Source: Methylobacterium sp. J-077
GTDB lineage: Bacteria; Pseudomonadota; Alphaproteobacteria; Rhizobiales; Beijerinckiaceae
Length of the DNA: 64,000 nucleotides
Direction of reading: 5' to 3'
Assembly (NCBI RefSeq): GCF_022829365.1
Contig: NZ_JAKSYJ010000220.1
Location: forward strand, 1 to 64,000
Positions within the stretch are counted from its first letter, which is position 1, and the number at the start of each line of letters is the position of its first letter. The notes below the pieces were generated by a model. That model was given only the letters and a program-made list of their open reading frames with translations, did no database searches and had not been told where the DNA came from. Made by a program: the position numbers and the translations under genes. This document shows positions 8,258-17,700 of the stretch, in pieces.

Positions 8258-8734
8258 GTGTCCGATCCGATCCAACAGACGGAGCACGAATCGTCGGGGG
8301 CGTTCGACCGCGCCTTCGCGGCGGCGCGCGCGGCCGCCGCGGTCGGAGAGGTGCCGGTCGGTGCAGTCGTGGTCCGCAACGGCGTAGTGCTGGCGGTGGC
8401 CCATAACTGCCCGCGGGCGCTCCACGACCCGACCGCGCATGCCGAGATCCTAGCGATCCGTGCCGCCTGCGCTGCGATCGGCGACGAGCGGCTGACCGGT
8501 TGCGATCTCTACGTCACCCTGGAGCCGTGCCCGATGTGCGCCGGCGCGATCGCGTTCGCCCGGATCCGGCGGCTCTATTACGGCGCGGCCGACCCCAAGG
8601 GCGGCGGCGTCGAGCACGGGCCGCGGGTTTTCAACCAGCCGACCTGCCATCACGCGCCGGAGGTCTATGGCGGGTTCCGCGAGACCGAGGCGGCCGAACT
8701 TCTGCGGACGTTCTTCGCCGAACGGCGAAGCTGA
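8258..8734 (+). CDS. tadA: tRNA adenosine(34) deaminase TadA
   Basis: A ~158-residue zinc deaminase that converts A34 to inosine in tRNA-Arg(ACG). GEVPVGAVVV is the family N-terminal motif. The zinc and proton-shuttle motif is HAE (in TAHAEILAI), and the two Cys ligands are in PCPMCAGAIAFARI. The start is uncertain: tandem GTG codons at 8255 and 8258 are the best candidates, after GGGG at 8240-8243. No ATG is available before the conserved region. Essential and usually monocistronic. Confidence 0.9.
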   Translation: MSDPIQQTEHESSGAFDRAFAAARAAAAVGEVPVGAVVVRNGVVLAVAHNCPRALHDPTAHAEILAIRAACAAIGDERLTGCDLYVTLEPCPMCAGAIAFARIRRLYYGAADPKGGGVEHGPRVFNQPTCHHAPEVYGGFRETEAAELLRTFFAERRS

Positions 8735-8792
8735 GGGCTTGAATCCGCGTCGCTGCGCGGCATCCTCATGGGATCGAACGGAGCGTCCGCTT

Positions 8793-9497
8793 ATGACACC
8801 GACTTATTCGCGCGCGCTGATCGTCGGCGCAGGCTCCGGCCTCAGCGCCTCGCTCGCCCGGCTCCTGACAGCGGACGGCCTCAAGGTCGGCCTCGCCGCC
8901 CGCAAGGTCGAGAAGCTCGCCGCCCTGGCGGCCGAGACCGGGGCGGCCGTCCATGCCTGCGACGCGAGCAGCCCGGGCGAGGTCGAGGCCCTGTTCGCCC
9001 GCCTTGAGCCGGCTCTGGGCGGCTCGCCCGATGTCGTGGTCTACAACGCCAGCGGCCGGTTGCGCGGTCCGGTGGTCGATCTCGATCCGGTCGCCGTCGC
9101 CCAATCCCTGATGGTGTCCGCCTATGGTGGCTTCCTGGTGGCGCAGGCGGCCGCCCGGCGGATGCTGCCGCACCGGCACGGCGCGATCCTGCTCACGGGC
9201 GCCTCGGCGAGCGTGAAAGGGTTCGCCGGCTCGGCGCCCTTCGCCATGGGAAAATTCGCCCTGCGGGGCCTCGGCCAGAGCCTCGCCCGCGAGTTGCATC
9301 AGCAGGGAATTCACGTCGCCCACGTGGTGATCGACGGCGCCATCCGGAATCCGGCTCGGGGCGGCGAGCCGCCGGACGCGCCCGACAGCGATCTCGACCC
9401 CGACGCGATCGCCCGGGCCTATCGCGACCTGCTGCGCCAGGATCGCAGCGCCTGGACCTCGGAGCTGGAGCTGCGCCCCTGGGTTGAGCGATTTTGA
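8793..9497 (+). CDS. SDR-family oxidoreductase with Phe at the catalytic Tyr position
   Basis: A 234-residue Rossmann-fold protein of the short-chain dehydrogenase family. The nucleotide motif is GAGSGLSASLA (residues 12-22), the NNAG-equivalent is YNAS, and the Ser motif is TGASAS. The usual YxxxK is FAMGK, with Phe150 in place of the catalytic Tyr and Lys154 kept. It may bind a cofactor but catalyse differently. The start at 8793 has GGAGCG upstream at 8780. It is convergent with the beta-barrel gene 10 bases away. No operon partner points to a substrate. Confidence 0.8.
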   Translation: MTPTYSRALIVGAGSGLSASLARLLTADGLKVGLAARKVEKLAALAAETGAAVHACDASSPGEVEALFARLEPALGGSPDVVVYNASGRLRGPVVDLDPVAVAQSLMVSAYGGFLVAQAAARRMLPHRHGAILLTGASASVKGFAGSAPFAMGKFALRGLGQSLARELHQQGIHVAHVVIDGAIRNPARGGEPPDAPDSDLDPDAIARAYRDLLRQDRSAWTSELELRPWVERF

Positions 9498-9507
9498 CTG
9501 TGTCGCC

Positions 9508-11280
9508 TTAAGGATTGATTCTGAGCCCCAGCAGGAACGTGTTGTCGCGAAAACTTGATCCGGCCGCTGTGCTGTCGATCTGCTGGTAGATGTAGGTGCC
9601 GCGCAAGGTGAGCCACCGGGTGAACCGGTAGTCGAGGCGCGCCGTCGCTGAGAAGCCGGTCTCTCGGATGGTGCTGCCTTGGTAATCGTTCTTCAGGAAC
9701 GAGCCGCCGAGCACGATCGAGAGGTTGCGCAGCAGATCGTGCTGGACCTCCAGGGTCGCAACCTCGGTGAAGATGCCGCTGGAGCCGAGGACCGTGGTCT
9801 CGGTCACGCCCGTCGCCGCGGTGAGCCGGACCGTTGTGAGCGGGCTGAGCGACCAGACCAGGGCGGCGTTGACCAGCGGGGCATCGATCGACCGCAGCGA
9901 CGGATCGACGTAGGTGCGGTGCTGGATGCCGGCCGAGATCTCGCCGGTGATCGAGCGCGCGAGTCCGAAGCTCGCCCCGACCGTCAGGGCGATGCCGTCG
10001 GAATCGCGGCGGATGCCGCTGATGTCGCGGCGCAGGTCGTAGACGCGGGTATCGCCCAGCAGGTCCACGAACGGGCTGAGATCCGGGCTGACCTCGTAGG
10101 CGGTGCGCAGCTGCAGGCTGTACTGGTTCAGGTTGCGGTCGGCCTGATTGATGATCGTGCCGTCCGAGAGCTGGGCGTTATCGAATTCCGAGCGGTCGAC
10201 CGAGCCGCGCAGAGTCACCGAGAGCCGATTGAACGTCTCGGTGGCGCCGAGCGAGGCCCCGTAGACAGCCAGCAGCGGCCGGCTCGTCGCGGTGGCGGCC
10301 TGCAGGTTCGGGCTCGACGTGCGCTGCGTGTCGACCAGGAAGCGGCCCTCGGCGTCGATATGCAGGTCGCGGTTGGCGTCGATGCGCAGGCGGACGGTGC
10401 CGTCCGCGGCGGGCCTGCTGGCGGCCTCGTTCTGCGGCGTCTCGAGGTAGGAGCCGCGCAGCGCGCCTTCAAACGAGCTGGAGGACCAGTCGCTGCGGAA
10501 GTCCACGGCGGCCTCGGTGCGCAGAGCAACCGAACCTTTGGCGAGCTGCCGGCTGGTCTGGTCGGGATTCGAGTCGTAGCCGACGCTCTGCGCGAAGCTC
10601 GGCAGCACCGTGAAGGTGCCGATCCGGTAGCCGATCGGCGCGTAGGCCGGATCGGTCGGAATCGGGCGCGCGAGGTCGGTGCCGAGGATGAAACCCGGCG
10701 TGAGCAGGCCCAGGGCCGGGGTGATCGCGAAGAGCGGCAGGATCGGCCGCGACGCCAGTACCGGCTGCACCGGCACGCCGACCACGGCCTGCTGGACCAC
10801 CGGGGTGAGGCGAAGCGCCGGGGCCGGCACCTGCGTCACCTCCTGGGTGACCCTGCGAGTCGCGGAGCCGATGCGCCGCGGCGGCGCCGACCGTGAGCGC
10901 AGCAGCTCCGACGGCGCCCGATTGTTCGGCGCCGTGGTCGAACCGCCAGTGCGCTGGCCGCTGCCGGTGATGCGGGTGCCGAGCTGCGACAGCCCCGGCT
11001 GGCTCTGCGTCGGGATCGGCGGCGAGAGCGGTGACCGCAGGCTGTCTCCCCCGGTCTGCTCGCCGCCGGTCGCACTTCCGGCCGACGACGCGGGGCCATT
11101 CTCGCGCGACAGCCCGTCAGGAATGCGCCGCCGCAGGGCCGGGAGACCGTTCGGCGCCGTGTCCTGACCGACCCCGGGATTGTCCGGCTGACCGGTGACC
11201 GGGCTGAACGCGTCGAAGCGCTGCGCCGCGGATGGCGACGCCGCTAGAGCGAGCGTCAGGGCGACGAGGGCGAGCCGCAT
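9508..11280 (-). CDS. Outer-membrane beta-barrel protein (putative porin-2 type)
   Basis: A 590-residue exported protein. MRLALVALTLALAASPSAA is a signal peptide cleaved before QRFDAF. A Pro/Ser/Arg-rich, probably disordered region (to ~residue 190) is followed by a ~400-residue domain of alternating amphipathic strands ending FLLGLRINP, a C-terminal beta-strand suited to BAM insertion. This matches the putative beta-barrel porin 2 group associated with exopolysaccharide or capsule loci. The start at 11280 gives a clean signal peptide, though AGGAG lies very close; 11313 is an alternative. No partner genes are adjacent. Confidence 0.8.
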   Translation of the reverse strand: MRLALVALTLALAASPSAAQRFDAFSPVTGQPDNPGVGQDTAPNGLPALRRRIPDGLSRENGPASSAGSATGGEQTGGDSLRSPLSPPIPTQSQPGLSQLGTRITGSGQRTGGSTTAPNNRAPSELLRSRSAPPRRIGSATRRVTQEVTQVPAPALRLTPVVQQAVVGVPVQPVLASRPILPLFAITPALGLLTPGFILGTDLARPIPTDPAYAPIGYRIGTFTVLPSFAQSVGYDSNPDQTSRQLAKGSVALRTEAAVDFRSDWSSSSFEGALRGSYLETPQNEAASRPAADGTVRLRIDANRDLHIDAEGRFLVDTQRTSSPNLQAATATSRPLLAVYGASLGATETFNRLSVTLRGSVDRSEFDNAQLSDGTIINQADRNLNQYSLQLRTAYEVSPDLSPFVDLLGDTRVYDLRRDISGIRRDSDGIALTVGASFGLARSITGEISAGIQHRTYVDPSLRSIDAPLVNAALVWSLSPLTTVRLTAATGVTETTVLGSSGIFTEVATLEVQHDLLRNLSIVLGGSFLKNDYQGSTIRETGFSATARLDYRFTRWLTLRGTYIYQQIDSTAAGSSFRDNTFLLGLRINP

Positions 11281-11612
11281 CTCCTGTCGTCCCGGCCGAT
11301 CAGCGCCCGCCATCCGCACCTGATCTTGGACTCCACCTACGCCCCGCGCGCCAAGAGCCGGGATCGACAGATCACGCCGCCGCCTTTGTGGTCGTCGGTA
11401 TGGTTAACGTAAGCTAGCCCCCGCAGGGTTAATGCGCCGTCAACGCCGAACCTCCGCAGCTCATGCGGCCCCTGTGCAGTCGCTCTTAAAATTCGCCGTC
11501 TCGTAAAAGTAGCGATTGAGCTTTTATCCCAAATCCGGTACCGTCTGTCAGAATTCGATAAAATCCATACGGGATTGATCGATCTGGATAGTTGCAGCGA
11601 CAGAGGTTCAAC
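11281..11612. promoter_or_regulatory. Divergent control region, 332 bp, between beta-barrel gene and mucR-like gene
   Basis: The region holds promoters for both flanking genes. The part nearest the MucR-like gene (about 11490-11590) is clearly AT-richer than its surroundings and contains several T-rich stretches, as is usual for MucR/Ros-bound promoters. Nearer the beta-barrel gene is TTAATGCGCCGTCAA (11429-11443), a 7-of-8 match to the CtrA box TTAA-N7-TTAA. No coding sequence or RNA gene seen. Confidence 0.5.
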
Positions 11613-12116
11613 GTGAGCGATAGCGCTGAAGCTGAACAGGACGAGCACATTGAGCTCGCGGTCGATATCATCGCGGCGTATGTGTCCAACAATTCGGTGC
11701 CCCCATCAGAGCTTCCGGGGCTGATCAGCGGTATTCATGCGGCCCTGAACAGCCTTGCGGCTTCGGGGCCGTCATCGACGACCGTCGTGGAAAAGATGAG
11801 CCCGGCGCAGATCCGGAAATCGATTACGCACGATCATCTCATGAGTTTTGAAGACGGCAAGCCGTACAAGACCTTGCGTCGGCACCTGACGCTGCGCGGG
11901 CTCAGCCCGGAGGCCTACCGTGAGAAATGGGGCCTGCCGCGGGACTACCCAATGACGGCAGCGAGCTATTCGGCCCAACGGTCGGAGCTGGCCCGCGCCC
12001 TCGGCCTCGGTCAGCAGCGCCGCAAGTCCCGCGGCGCGGCGGCGCCAGCCGTTGAGGACGCATCAGCAACGTCCGCGCCTAAGACGCGGGGTCGCAAGAA
12101 AGCGCCCGTCGAATAA
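11613..12116 (+). CDS. MucR/Ros-family transcriptional regulator lacking zinc ligands
   Basis: A 167-residue regulator. The N-terminal helix region (EHIELAVDIIAAYVSNN) and the DNA-binding core SFEDGKPYKTLRRHL then YREKWGLPRDYPM are those of MucR/Ros proteins, H-NS-like repressors that bind AT-rich promoters. The C2H2 positions are lost: Ser78 replaces the first Cys, Asp81 the second, His91 remains, and Arg95 sits where the last His belongs. Zinc-independent Ros homologues are known in rhizobia. The GTG start at 11613 follows AGAGG. The tail is basic and disordered. Confidence 0.88.
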   Translation: MSDSAEAEQDEHIELAVDIIAAYVSNNSVPPSELPGLISGIHAALNSLAASGPSSTTVVEKMSPAQIRKSITHDHLMSFEDGKPYKTLRRHLTLRGLSPEAYREKWGLPRDYPMTAASYSAQRSELARALGLGQQRRKSRGAAAPAVEDASATSAPKTRGRKKAPVE

Positions 12117-12226
12117 AGCTGGGCGCCGAATTCATGGATCCCGTTTGACAGGGATCAGTCGCGGGCGTGACACAGCGGAGGGACGTCTCAACGGAAGAGC
12201 GTCCGCCGCCGCAACATACGCCGATC

Positions 12227-13225
12227 ATGGTCTCGAAGCGCTATCCGACATCGATCGAGGTCGCCCGCCTCGCCGGGGTCTCACAATCGGCGGTGTCCCG
12301 GACCTTCACGCCGGGTGCCAGCGTTTCGGCACGGACGCGCGACAAGGTGCTGGCGGCCGCCGAGACCCTCGGATTCCGACCGAGCCTGATCCCCAAGATG
12401 ATGTTGACCGACCGGTCCGGCCTCGTGGCCCTGGTAGTCGGTGGCCTGGAGAACGCGTTCTACGCGCGCGTGGTCCAGACCCTTGCCGCGTGCCTGCGTG
12501 AGGCCGGCAATCAGATCCTGCTGGTCCCGGTCGATAGCGATTACACCTTGGATGCCGTCGCGGCGCGGCTCGCCCAGTACCGGGTCGACGCGATCGTCAG
12601 CGCCCTGGCGGTCCTCTCGCGGGACGCCGCCGAAACGCTCTCGGCCTCCCGCATCCCGGTGGTCTCGTTCAACACCCCGGTGATTGCCGCGTGGGTCGGC
12701 TCGGTCGGCTCCGACAACACGCTTGGGGGACGACAGGCTGCCGCACTCCTGCACGCTCGGGGCGTGCGCCACCCCGCCTTCGTCGCCGGCCCGACCGATA
12801 GCCCCGCCAGCATGGAGCGCCTGGCCGGGTTTCGCGACGGCTTGCAGGCAGCGGCCCTGCGGGAGCCGCGCGTCGCTGGATCCACCTACACCTATGAGGG
12901 CGGGGCCGAGGCAGCGACGTGCCTCTGTGCCGAGGGGCCGGTCGATGGCATCTTCTGCGCCAACGATCTCTGCGCGCTCGGCACGATCGACGCCCTGCGC
13001 CGCGCGGGACGGCGCGTCCCCGAAGACGTTCGGGTGATCGGCTACGACGACACCCCGGCGGCGGGCTGGGGTGGCTACGACCTGACCAGCTTCGATCAGG
13101 ATGTCCCCGCCCTGGTCGAGGCGGCCCTGGCGATGATTGCCCGCATGTCCGCCGAGGACGCGACCGCCGGCGAGCGGGTGCTGATCCCGCCGCGTCTGAC
13201 CGAGCGCGGCAGCACCCGGGCCTGA
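12227..13225 (+). CDS. LacI-family transcriptional regulator
   Basis: A 332-residue repressor. The N-terminal HTH reads TSIEVARLAGVSQSAVSRTF, with the hinge at about residues 45-60. A periplasmic-binding-protein-like ligand domain follows (NAFYARVVQTL, DAIVSALAVLS, GIFCANDLCALG, DVRVIGYDDTP). The ligand is probably a sugar or small metabolite but is not identifiable. ATG 12227 is the nearest start to the HTH; a GTG at 12167 is possible. It lies 151 bases before an MFS exporter gene, and a perfect palindrome (13284-13301) between them is a good operator candidate, so this protein probably controls that exporter. Confidence 0.88.
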   Translation: MVSKRYPTSIEVARLAGVSQSAVSRTFTPGASVSARTRDKVLAAAETLGFRPSLIPKMMLTDRSGLVALVVGGLENAFYARVVQTLAACLREAGNQILLVPVDSDYTLDAVAARLAQYRVDAIVSALAVLSRDAAETLSASRIPVVSFNTPVIAAWVGSVGSDNTLGGRQAAALLHARGVRHPAFVAGPTDSPASMERLAGFRDGLQAAALREPRVAGSTYTYEGGAEAATCLCAEGPVDGIFCANDLCALGTIDALRRAGRRVPEDVRVIGYDDTPAAGWGGYDLTSFDQDVPALVEAALAMIARMSAEDATAGERVLIPPRLTERGSTRA

Positions 13226-13283
13226 CCGCCTTCGATCGCCCTACAAACCGGCCTGCTTGCGTGCGGCGCAACGGTGCGTCGCG

Positions 13284-13301
13284 TTTGCATCGCTATGCAA
13301 A
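13284..13301. promoter_or_regulatory. Perfect inverted repeat, candidate LacI-family operator
   Basis: TTTGCAT and ATGCAAA are 7-bp arms separated by CGCT, 76 bases upstream of the MFS start codon and 59 bases after the LacI-type gene. Even-spaced palindromes of this size are typical LacI-family operators. Binding is inferred. Confidence 0.5.
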
Positions 13302-13376
13302 AAGCTGTGGTGCGCCATCCTGGCTTATGCTGCGTCGCACAAAGCGGTGCGTGTTGTCCGCTCGAAGGAGGTCGCG

Positions 13377-14552
13377 TTGCCGCCCCTGCCGATCCTCGCC
13401 CTTGCCGTCGCTTCGTTCGGAATCGGCACCACCGAATTCGTCATCATGGGCCTGCTGCCGGAGGTGGCGCACGGGTTCGGCGTCACCATCCCGCAGGCCG
13501 GTTATCTCGTATCCGGCTACGCCATGGGCGTGGTCGTCGGCGCGCCGATCGTGGCGATCGCCACGGCGGGGCTTCCCCGCAAGACCGCCTTGCTCGCCCT
13601 GATGGCGGTCTTCCTCGTCGGCAATATCGGCTGCGCCCTGGCCCCGAGCTACGGCCTGCTGATGGCGGCCCGGATCGTCACCGCCTTCGCACACGGGGCG
13701 TTCTTCGGAATCGGCGCCGTGGTCGCGCGCGATCTGGTGCCGCGCGAGAAGCGGACCCAGGCAGTCTCGCTGATGTTCGCCGGCCTGACGCTGGCCAACG
13801 TCCTCGGCGTACCCCTCGGCACCGCCCTGGGACAGGCGGCGGGATGGCGCTCGACCTTCTGGGCGGTGGTCGCGATCGGGCTCCTCGCCGGACTGGCGAT
13901 CCAGCTGTTCGTGCCCTCCGGTCTGCCCGGGACACGCGGCGGCTTGGTAAAAGAATTTCGCGCGCTCGGCCGCTGGCCCGTGCTGCGGCCGATGCTGATC
14001 TCCACCCTGTCGTCGGTGAGCTTCTTCACCGTGTTCACCTACATCACGCCGTTCTTGACCGGGGTGACCGGGTTCTCGCCGCAGGGCGTAACCGGCGTGT
14101 TGTTCGCCGCGGGGATCGGCCTGACGGTGGGCAACCTCGCGGGCGGGCACTTCGCCGATCGGGGCCTGATGGCGACGATCATCGGCGGCTTCATCGGCAT
14201 CGTCGCGGTGCTACTGGTCCTGGCAGGGGTGGCCCACCACGCGATCCCGACGGTGGCCGTGCTGGTCCTGTGGTCGGGCCTCGCCTTCGCGCTGGTCTCG
14301 CCCCTGCAGATCTGGGTGGTCGAGGCCGCGAGCGATGCTCCGAACCTCGCCTCCACACTGAACCAGGGCGCGTTCAACCTCGGCAACGCCACCGGCGCCT
14401 GGCTCGGCGGGACGGCCCTGACGCTGGGAGCCGGCTACGGCCAGTTGCCGCTGATCGCCGCCGCTGTCTCGATCCTGGGCCTCGGCCTGACGGTCATGGC
14501 CGTCAGCCGCAGCGGCAGCCGGATTTTTTCCACCTCTGCGCCGGGAGCGTAG
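13377..14552 (+). CDS. MFS transporter, AraJ-like arabinose/drug efflux type
   Basis: A 391-residue permease with about 12 hydrophobic segments. It begins with PILALAVASFGIGTTEFVIMGLLPEV, the signature of DHA1-type sugar and drug exporters (AraJ, YdhP); motif A is degenerate. The start is the TTG at 13377 because a near-perfect Shine-Dalgarno sequence, AAGGAGG at 13365-13371, precedes it. The upstream frame is not transporter-like. Likely regulated by the adjacent LacI-type repressor. Convergent with gdh. Confidence 0.85.
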   Translation: MPPLPILALAVASFGIGTTEFVIMGLLPEVAHGFGVTIPQAGYLVSGYAMGVVVGAPIVAIATAGLPRKTALLALMAVFLVGNIGCALAPSYGLLMAARIVTAFAHGAFFGIGAVVARDLVPREKRTQAVSLMFAGLTLANVLGVPLGTALGQAAGWRSTFWAVVAIGLLAGLAIQLFVPSGLPGTRGGLVKEFRALGRWPVLRPMLISTLSSVSFFTVFTYITPFLTGVTGFSPQGVTGVLFAAGIGLTVGNLAGGHFADRGLMATIIGGFIGIVAVLLVLAGVAHHAIPTVAVLVLWSGLAFALVSPLQIWVVEAASDAPNLASTLNQGAFNLGNATGAWLGGTALTLGAGYGQLPLIAAAVSILGLGLTVMAVSRSGSRIFSTSAPGA

Positions 14553-14612
14553 CGGACGATCCTGAGGGTTGGGCGCCGGCCTCGGAGCGCTCGTACCGGT
14601 GTGTTTCGGCCT

Positions 14613-14628
14613 TGATGCCTAGGCATCA
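14613..14628. repeat. 16-bp perfect palindrome
   Basis: TGATGCCTAGGCATCA is its own reverse complement. It lies 60 bases after the MFS stop and 107 bases after the gdh stop, in the 182-bp convergent spacer. It has no T-tract, so it is not a normal terminator; it could be a protein-binding site. Confidence 0.5.
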
Positions 14629-14734
14629 CCTCATGTGCAGGCCGCGACGCGCCTCCTCTCTTGTGCGGGAAAGGAGACCTGCGCCTTATAAGTGCTCGCA
14701 GTCAGGCCGACCGCGGCGGCCGGCGCGCTACGCG

Positions 14735-17700
14735 CTAATCCGCCCGCACCAAGTCACCGAGCAGGCTCGCCGCCACTGTTGCCTTGGAGACCGTGAGGCC
14801 CGAGGCGCTGATCGCATCGACCGCGTCGCGGATGCGAACGAGGGGCGCGCCTCTCGCCTTGGCCCAGGCCGCGACGGCCTCCGGCCCGGCGCCGAGATCG
14901 GCTACCACCTCGGCGGTGAGCTTGCGGTGGGCGGCGGCGATGCCGGCGACCGCGCGCTCCAGGGCGACCCGGTCGAAGGTGTCGGCCACCGGCACGGTCC
15001 GGGCCGCGGTGGCGAGTTCGTCCAGCCGGAAGGCGTGCTCCAGGGCGAAATGGGTCGCCGCGACCTCTTCCACCGGCCGCCCGCTGGCCTCGGCGACGCG
15101 GACGATGTCGGGCGCGGAGATCAGGGCGTTGAGGGAGGCGAGCCGCCTGGCCTGCTCGCGGGCCATGCCGTGGCCTTCCAGTTCCGCCGCCCGATCGCCG
15201 ATCGCGGCGAGCGCCTCGGCCTCGAGCACCTTCGGAAGCGCCGCCTCCACGGCCGCGACCCCGTCGCGATAGCGCGCCACCAAGGGCGCGAGGCCGCCGG
15301 TCAAGTCGAGGTTGCGGATGAACCAGACGATCCGGTTGGTGAGCAGGCCCTGCACCTCGGCGTAGAGGCCGAGCTGGTCCTGCCCGGAGAGGCCGCGGCT
15401 GAGCCCGTCGATGGCGAGGTTCAGCTCCATCAGCCCGAAGGCGTCCCGGGTGATGGCGTAGGCCTTGGCGATGGTCGCGGCATCCGCTCCGGTCCCGTCG
15501 ATCAGGCGCGTGACCAGGGACGGGCCGCCGCGGTTGACGATGATGTTGGCGAGCGCCGTGGAGATGATCTCGCGGCGCAGCCGATGGCCCTTCACGGCGT
15601 CGGGAAACTGCTCGCGCAGGGCTTTCGGGAAGTAGCGCTGCAGTTCGCGGTCGAAATACGGGTCGTTCGGCACCGCGCTCGCCAGGATCGCGTCGTAGAG
15701 CGACAGCTTCGCGTAGGCGAGCAGCACCGCGTATTCCGGCCGGGTCAGCCCCTCGCCGCGGCGCATCCGCTCGGTGATCGCGGCGTCGTCGGGCAGGTAT
15801 TCCACCGCCCGGTCGAGGCGCCCCTCAGCCTCCAGCGCCTGCATGGTCCGCATGGCGAAGCCGGTCTCGCCCACGCCGCCGCGCTGGGCGAGGGACAAAG
15901 CCAGCGTCTGCAATTCGTTGTTGCGAAGGACCAGCCGCCCGACCTCGTCGGTCATGGCGGCGAGAAGCGTGTTGCGCGCCGCGTAATCGAGCCGCCCGTC
16001 CCGCTCCGGGACCATCAGGGCGATCTTGATGTTCACCTCGACGTCGGAGGTGTTCACGCCGGCGGAATTGTCGATCGCGTCGGTGTTGAGCCGGACGCCC
16101 GAGCGCGCCGCCTCGATGCGCCCGCGCTGGGTGAGGCCGAGATTGGCGCCCTCGCCGATGGCCTTCACCCGCAGCTCCGGCGCGGTGATGCGCACCGCAT
16201 CGTTGGCCCGGTCGCCGGCATCCTCGTCGGTTTCGGTGGTGGCGCGGATATAGGTGCCGATGCCGCCGAACCAGAGCAGGTCCGCCGGCGCCTTCAGGAT
16301 CGCCTGCATCAGCTCGGTCGGCGTCGCCTCGTCCCGGTCGAAGGCCAGGGCGGCCCGGACGGCCGGGGCGAGCGGAATGGTCTTGAGGCTGCGCGAGAAC
16401 ACGCCGCCGCCCTCGGAGATGAGCCCGGCATCGTAATCCGCCCAGGAGGAGCGACCGAGGTCGAACAGGCGCTTTCGCTCGGCGAAGCTCCTCGCCGCGT
16501 CGGGATTCGGATCGAGGAAAATGTCGCGATGGTCGAAGGCCGCGACCAGCCGGAGGCTCTCCGACAGCAGCATGCCGTTGCCGAATACGTCGCCCGACAT
16601 GTCGCCGACCCCGACCACGGTGATCGGGTCCGTCTGCACGTCGACATCGATCTCGCGGAAGTGGCGGCGCACCGCCTCCCAGGCGCCGCGGGCGGTGATG
16701 CCCATGCCCTTGTGGTCGTAGCCCTGGCTTCCGCCGGACGCGAAGGCGTCGCCGAGCCAGTGGCCCTTCTCCAGAGAGAGGGCATTGGCAATATCCGAGA
16801 AGGTGGCGGTGCCCTTGTCGGCTGCCACCACAAGGTAGGCGTCGTCAGGATCATGCCGAACCGTGTCGGGCGGGGGCACGATCGCTTGATCGACGATGTT
16901 GTCGGTGAGTTCGAGCAGCGTCCGGATGAAGATCCGATAGCTCTCGGTGCCCTCCTGCATCCAGGCCGCCCGGTCGGAGGCTGGTGGCAGGCGCTTGGGG
17001 AAGAAGCCGCCCTTGGCGCCCACCGGCACGATGACGGCGTTCTTCACCTGCTGGGCCTTCACCAGACCCAGGATCTCGGTGCGGAAATCTTCCGGCCGAT
17101 CGGACCAGCGCAGGCCGCCGCGGGCGACGTAGCCGAAGCGCAGATGCACACCCTCGACCCGAGGCGAATAGACGAAGATCTCGAAGAACGGCCGCGGCAG
17201 CGGCATCGCCGTGACCTTGGCGCAGGCGAACTTGAAGCTGATCGTTTCCCGGGGGCCGCCATGCTCCGCTTTCTGGAAGAAATTCGTCCGCACCGCAGCC
17301 TCGACCAGGTTGACGAACCGGCGCAGGATCCGGTCGTCGTCCAGGCTGGTGACGTCGCCGAGCGCCTCCTCGATCTGGGCGCGGGTCTCCGCTTCCCGGG
17401 GAGCCCGGTCAGCCTCGGCCTGCGGGTCGAACCGGATCCGGAACAGGGCGACGATCGCCCGGGCGATCCCGGGATGGCGGCTCAGCGTGCCGGCGAGGTA
17501 ATCCTGCCCGTAGCGGATCCGGAGCTGGCGCAGGTAGCGGCCGAGCGCCCGGAGCAGCGCCGCCTCCCGCCAGGGGAGGGCGGCTTCCAGCACCAGACGG
17601 TTGTAGCCGTCGGATTCCACCGAGCCATCGGCCAGAGCCAGCATGGCCTCTTCGAGCGGCCGCTCCAGCGTCGCGAGGTCGATGGTCCCCCCGGTCGCGC

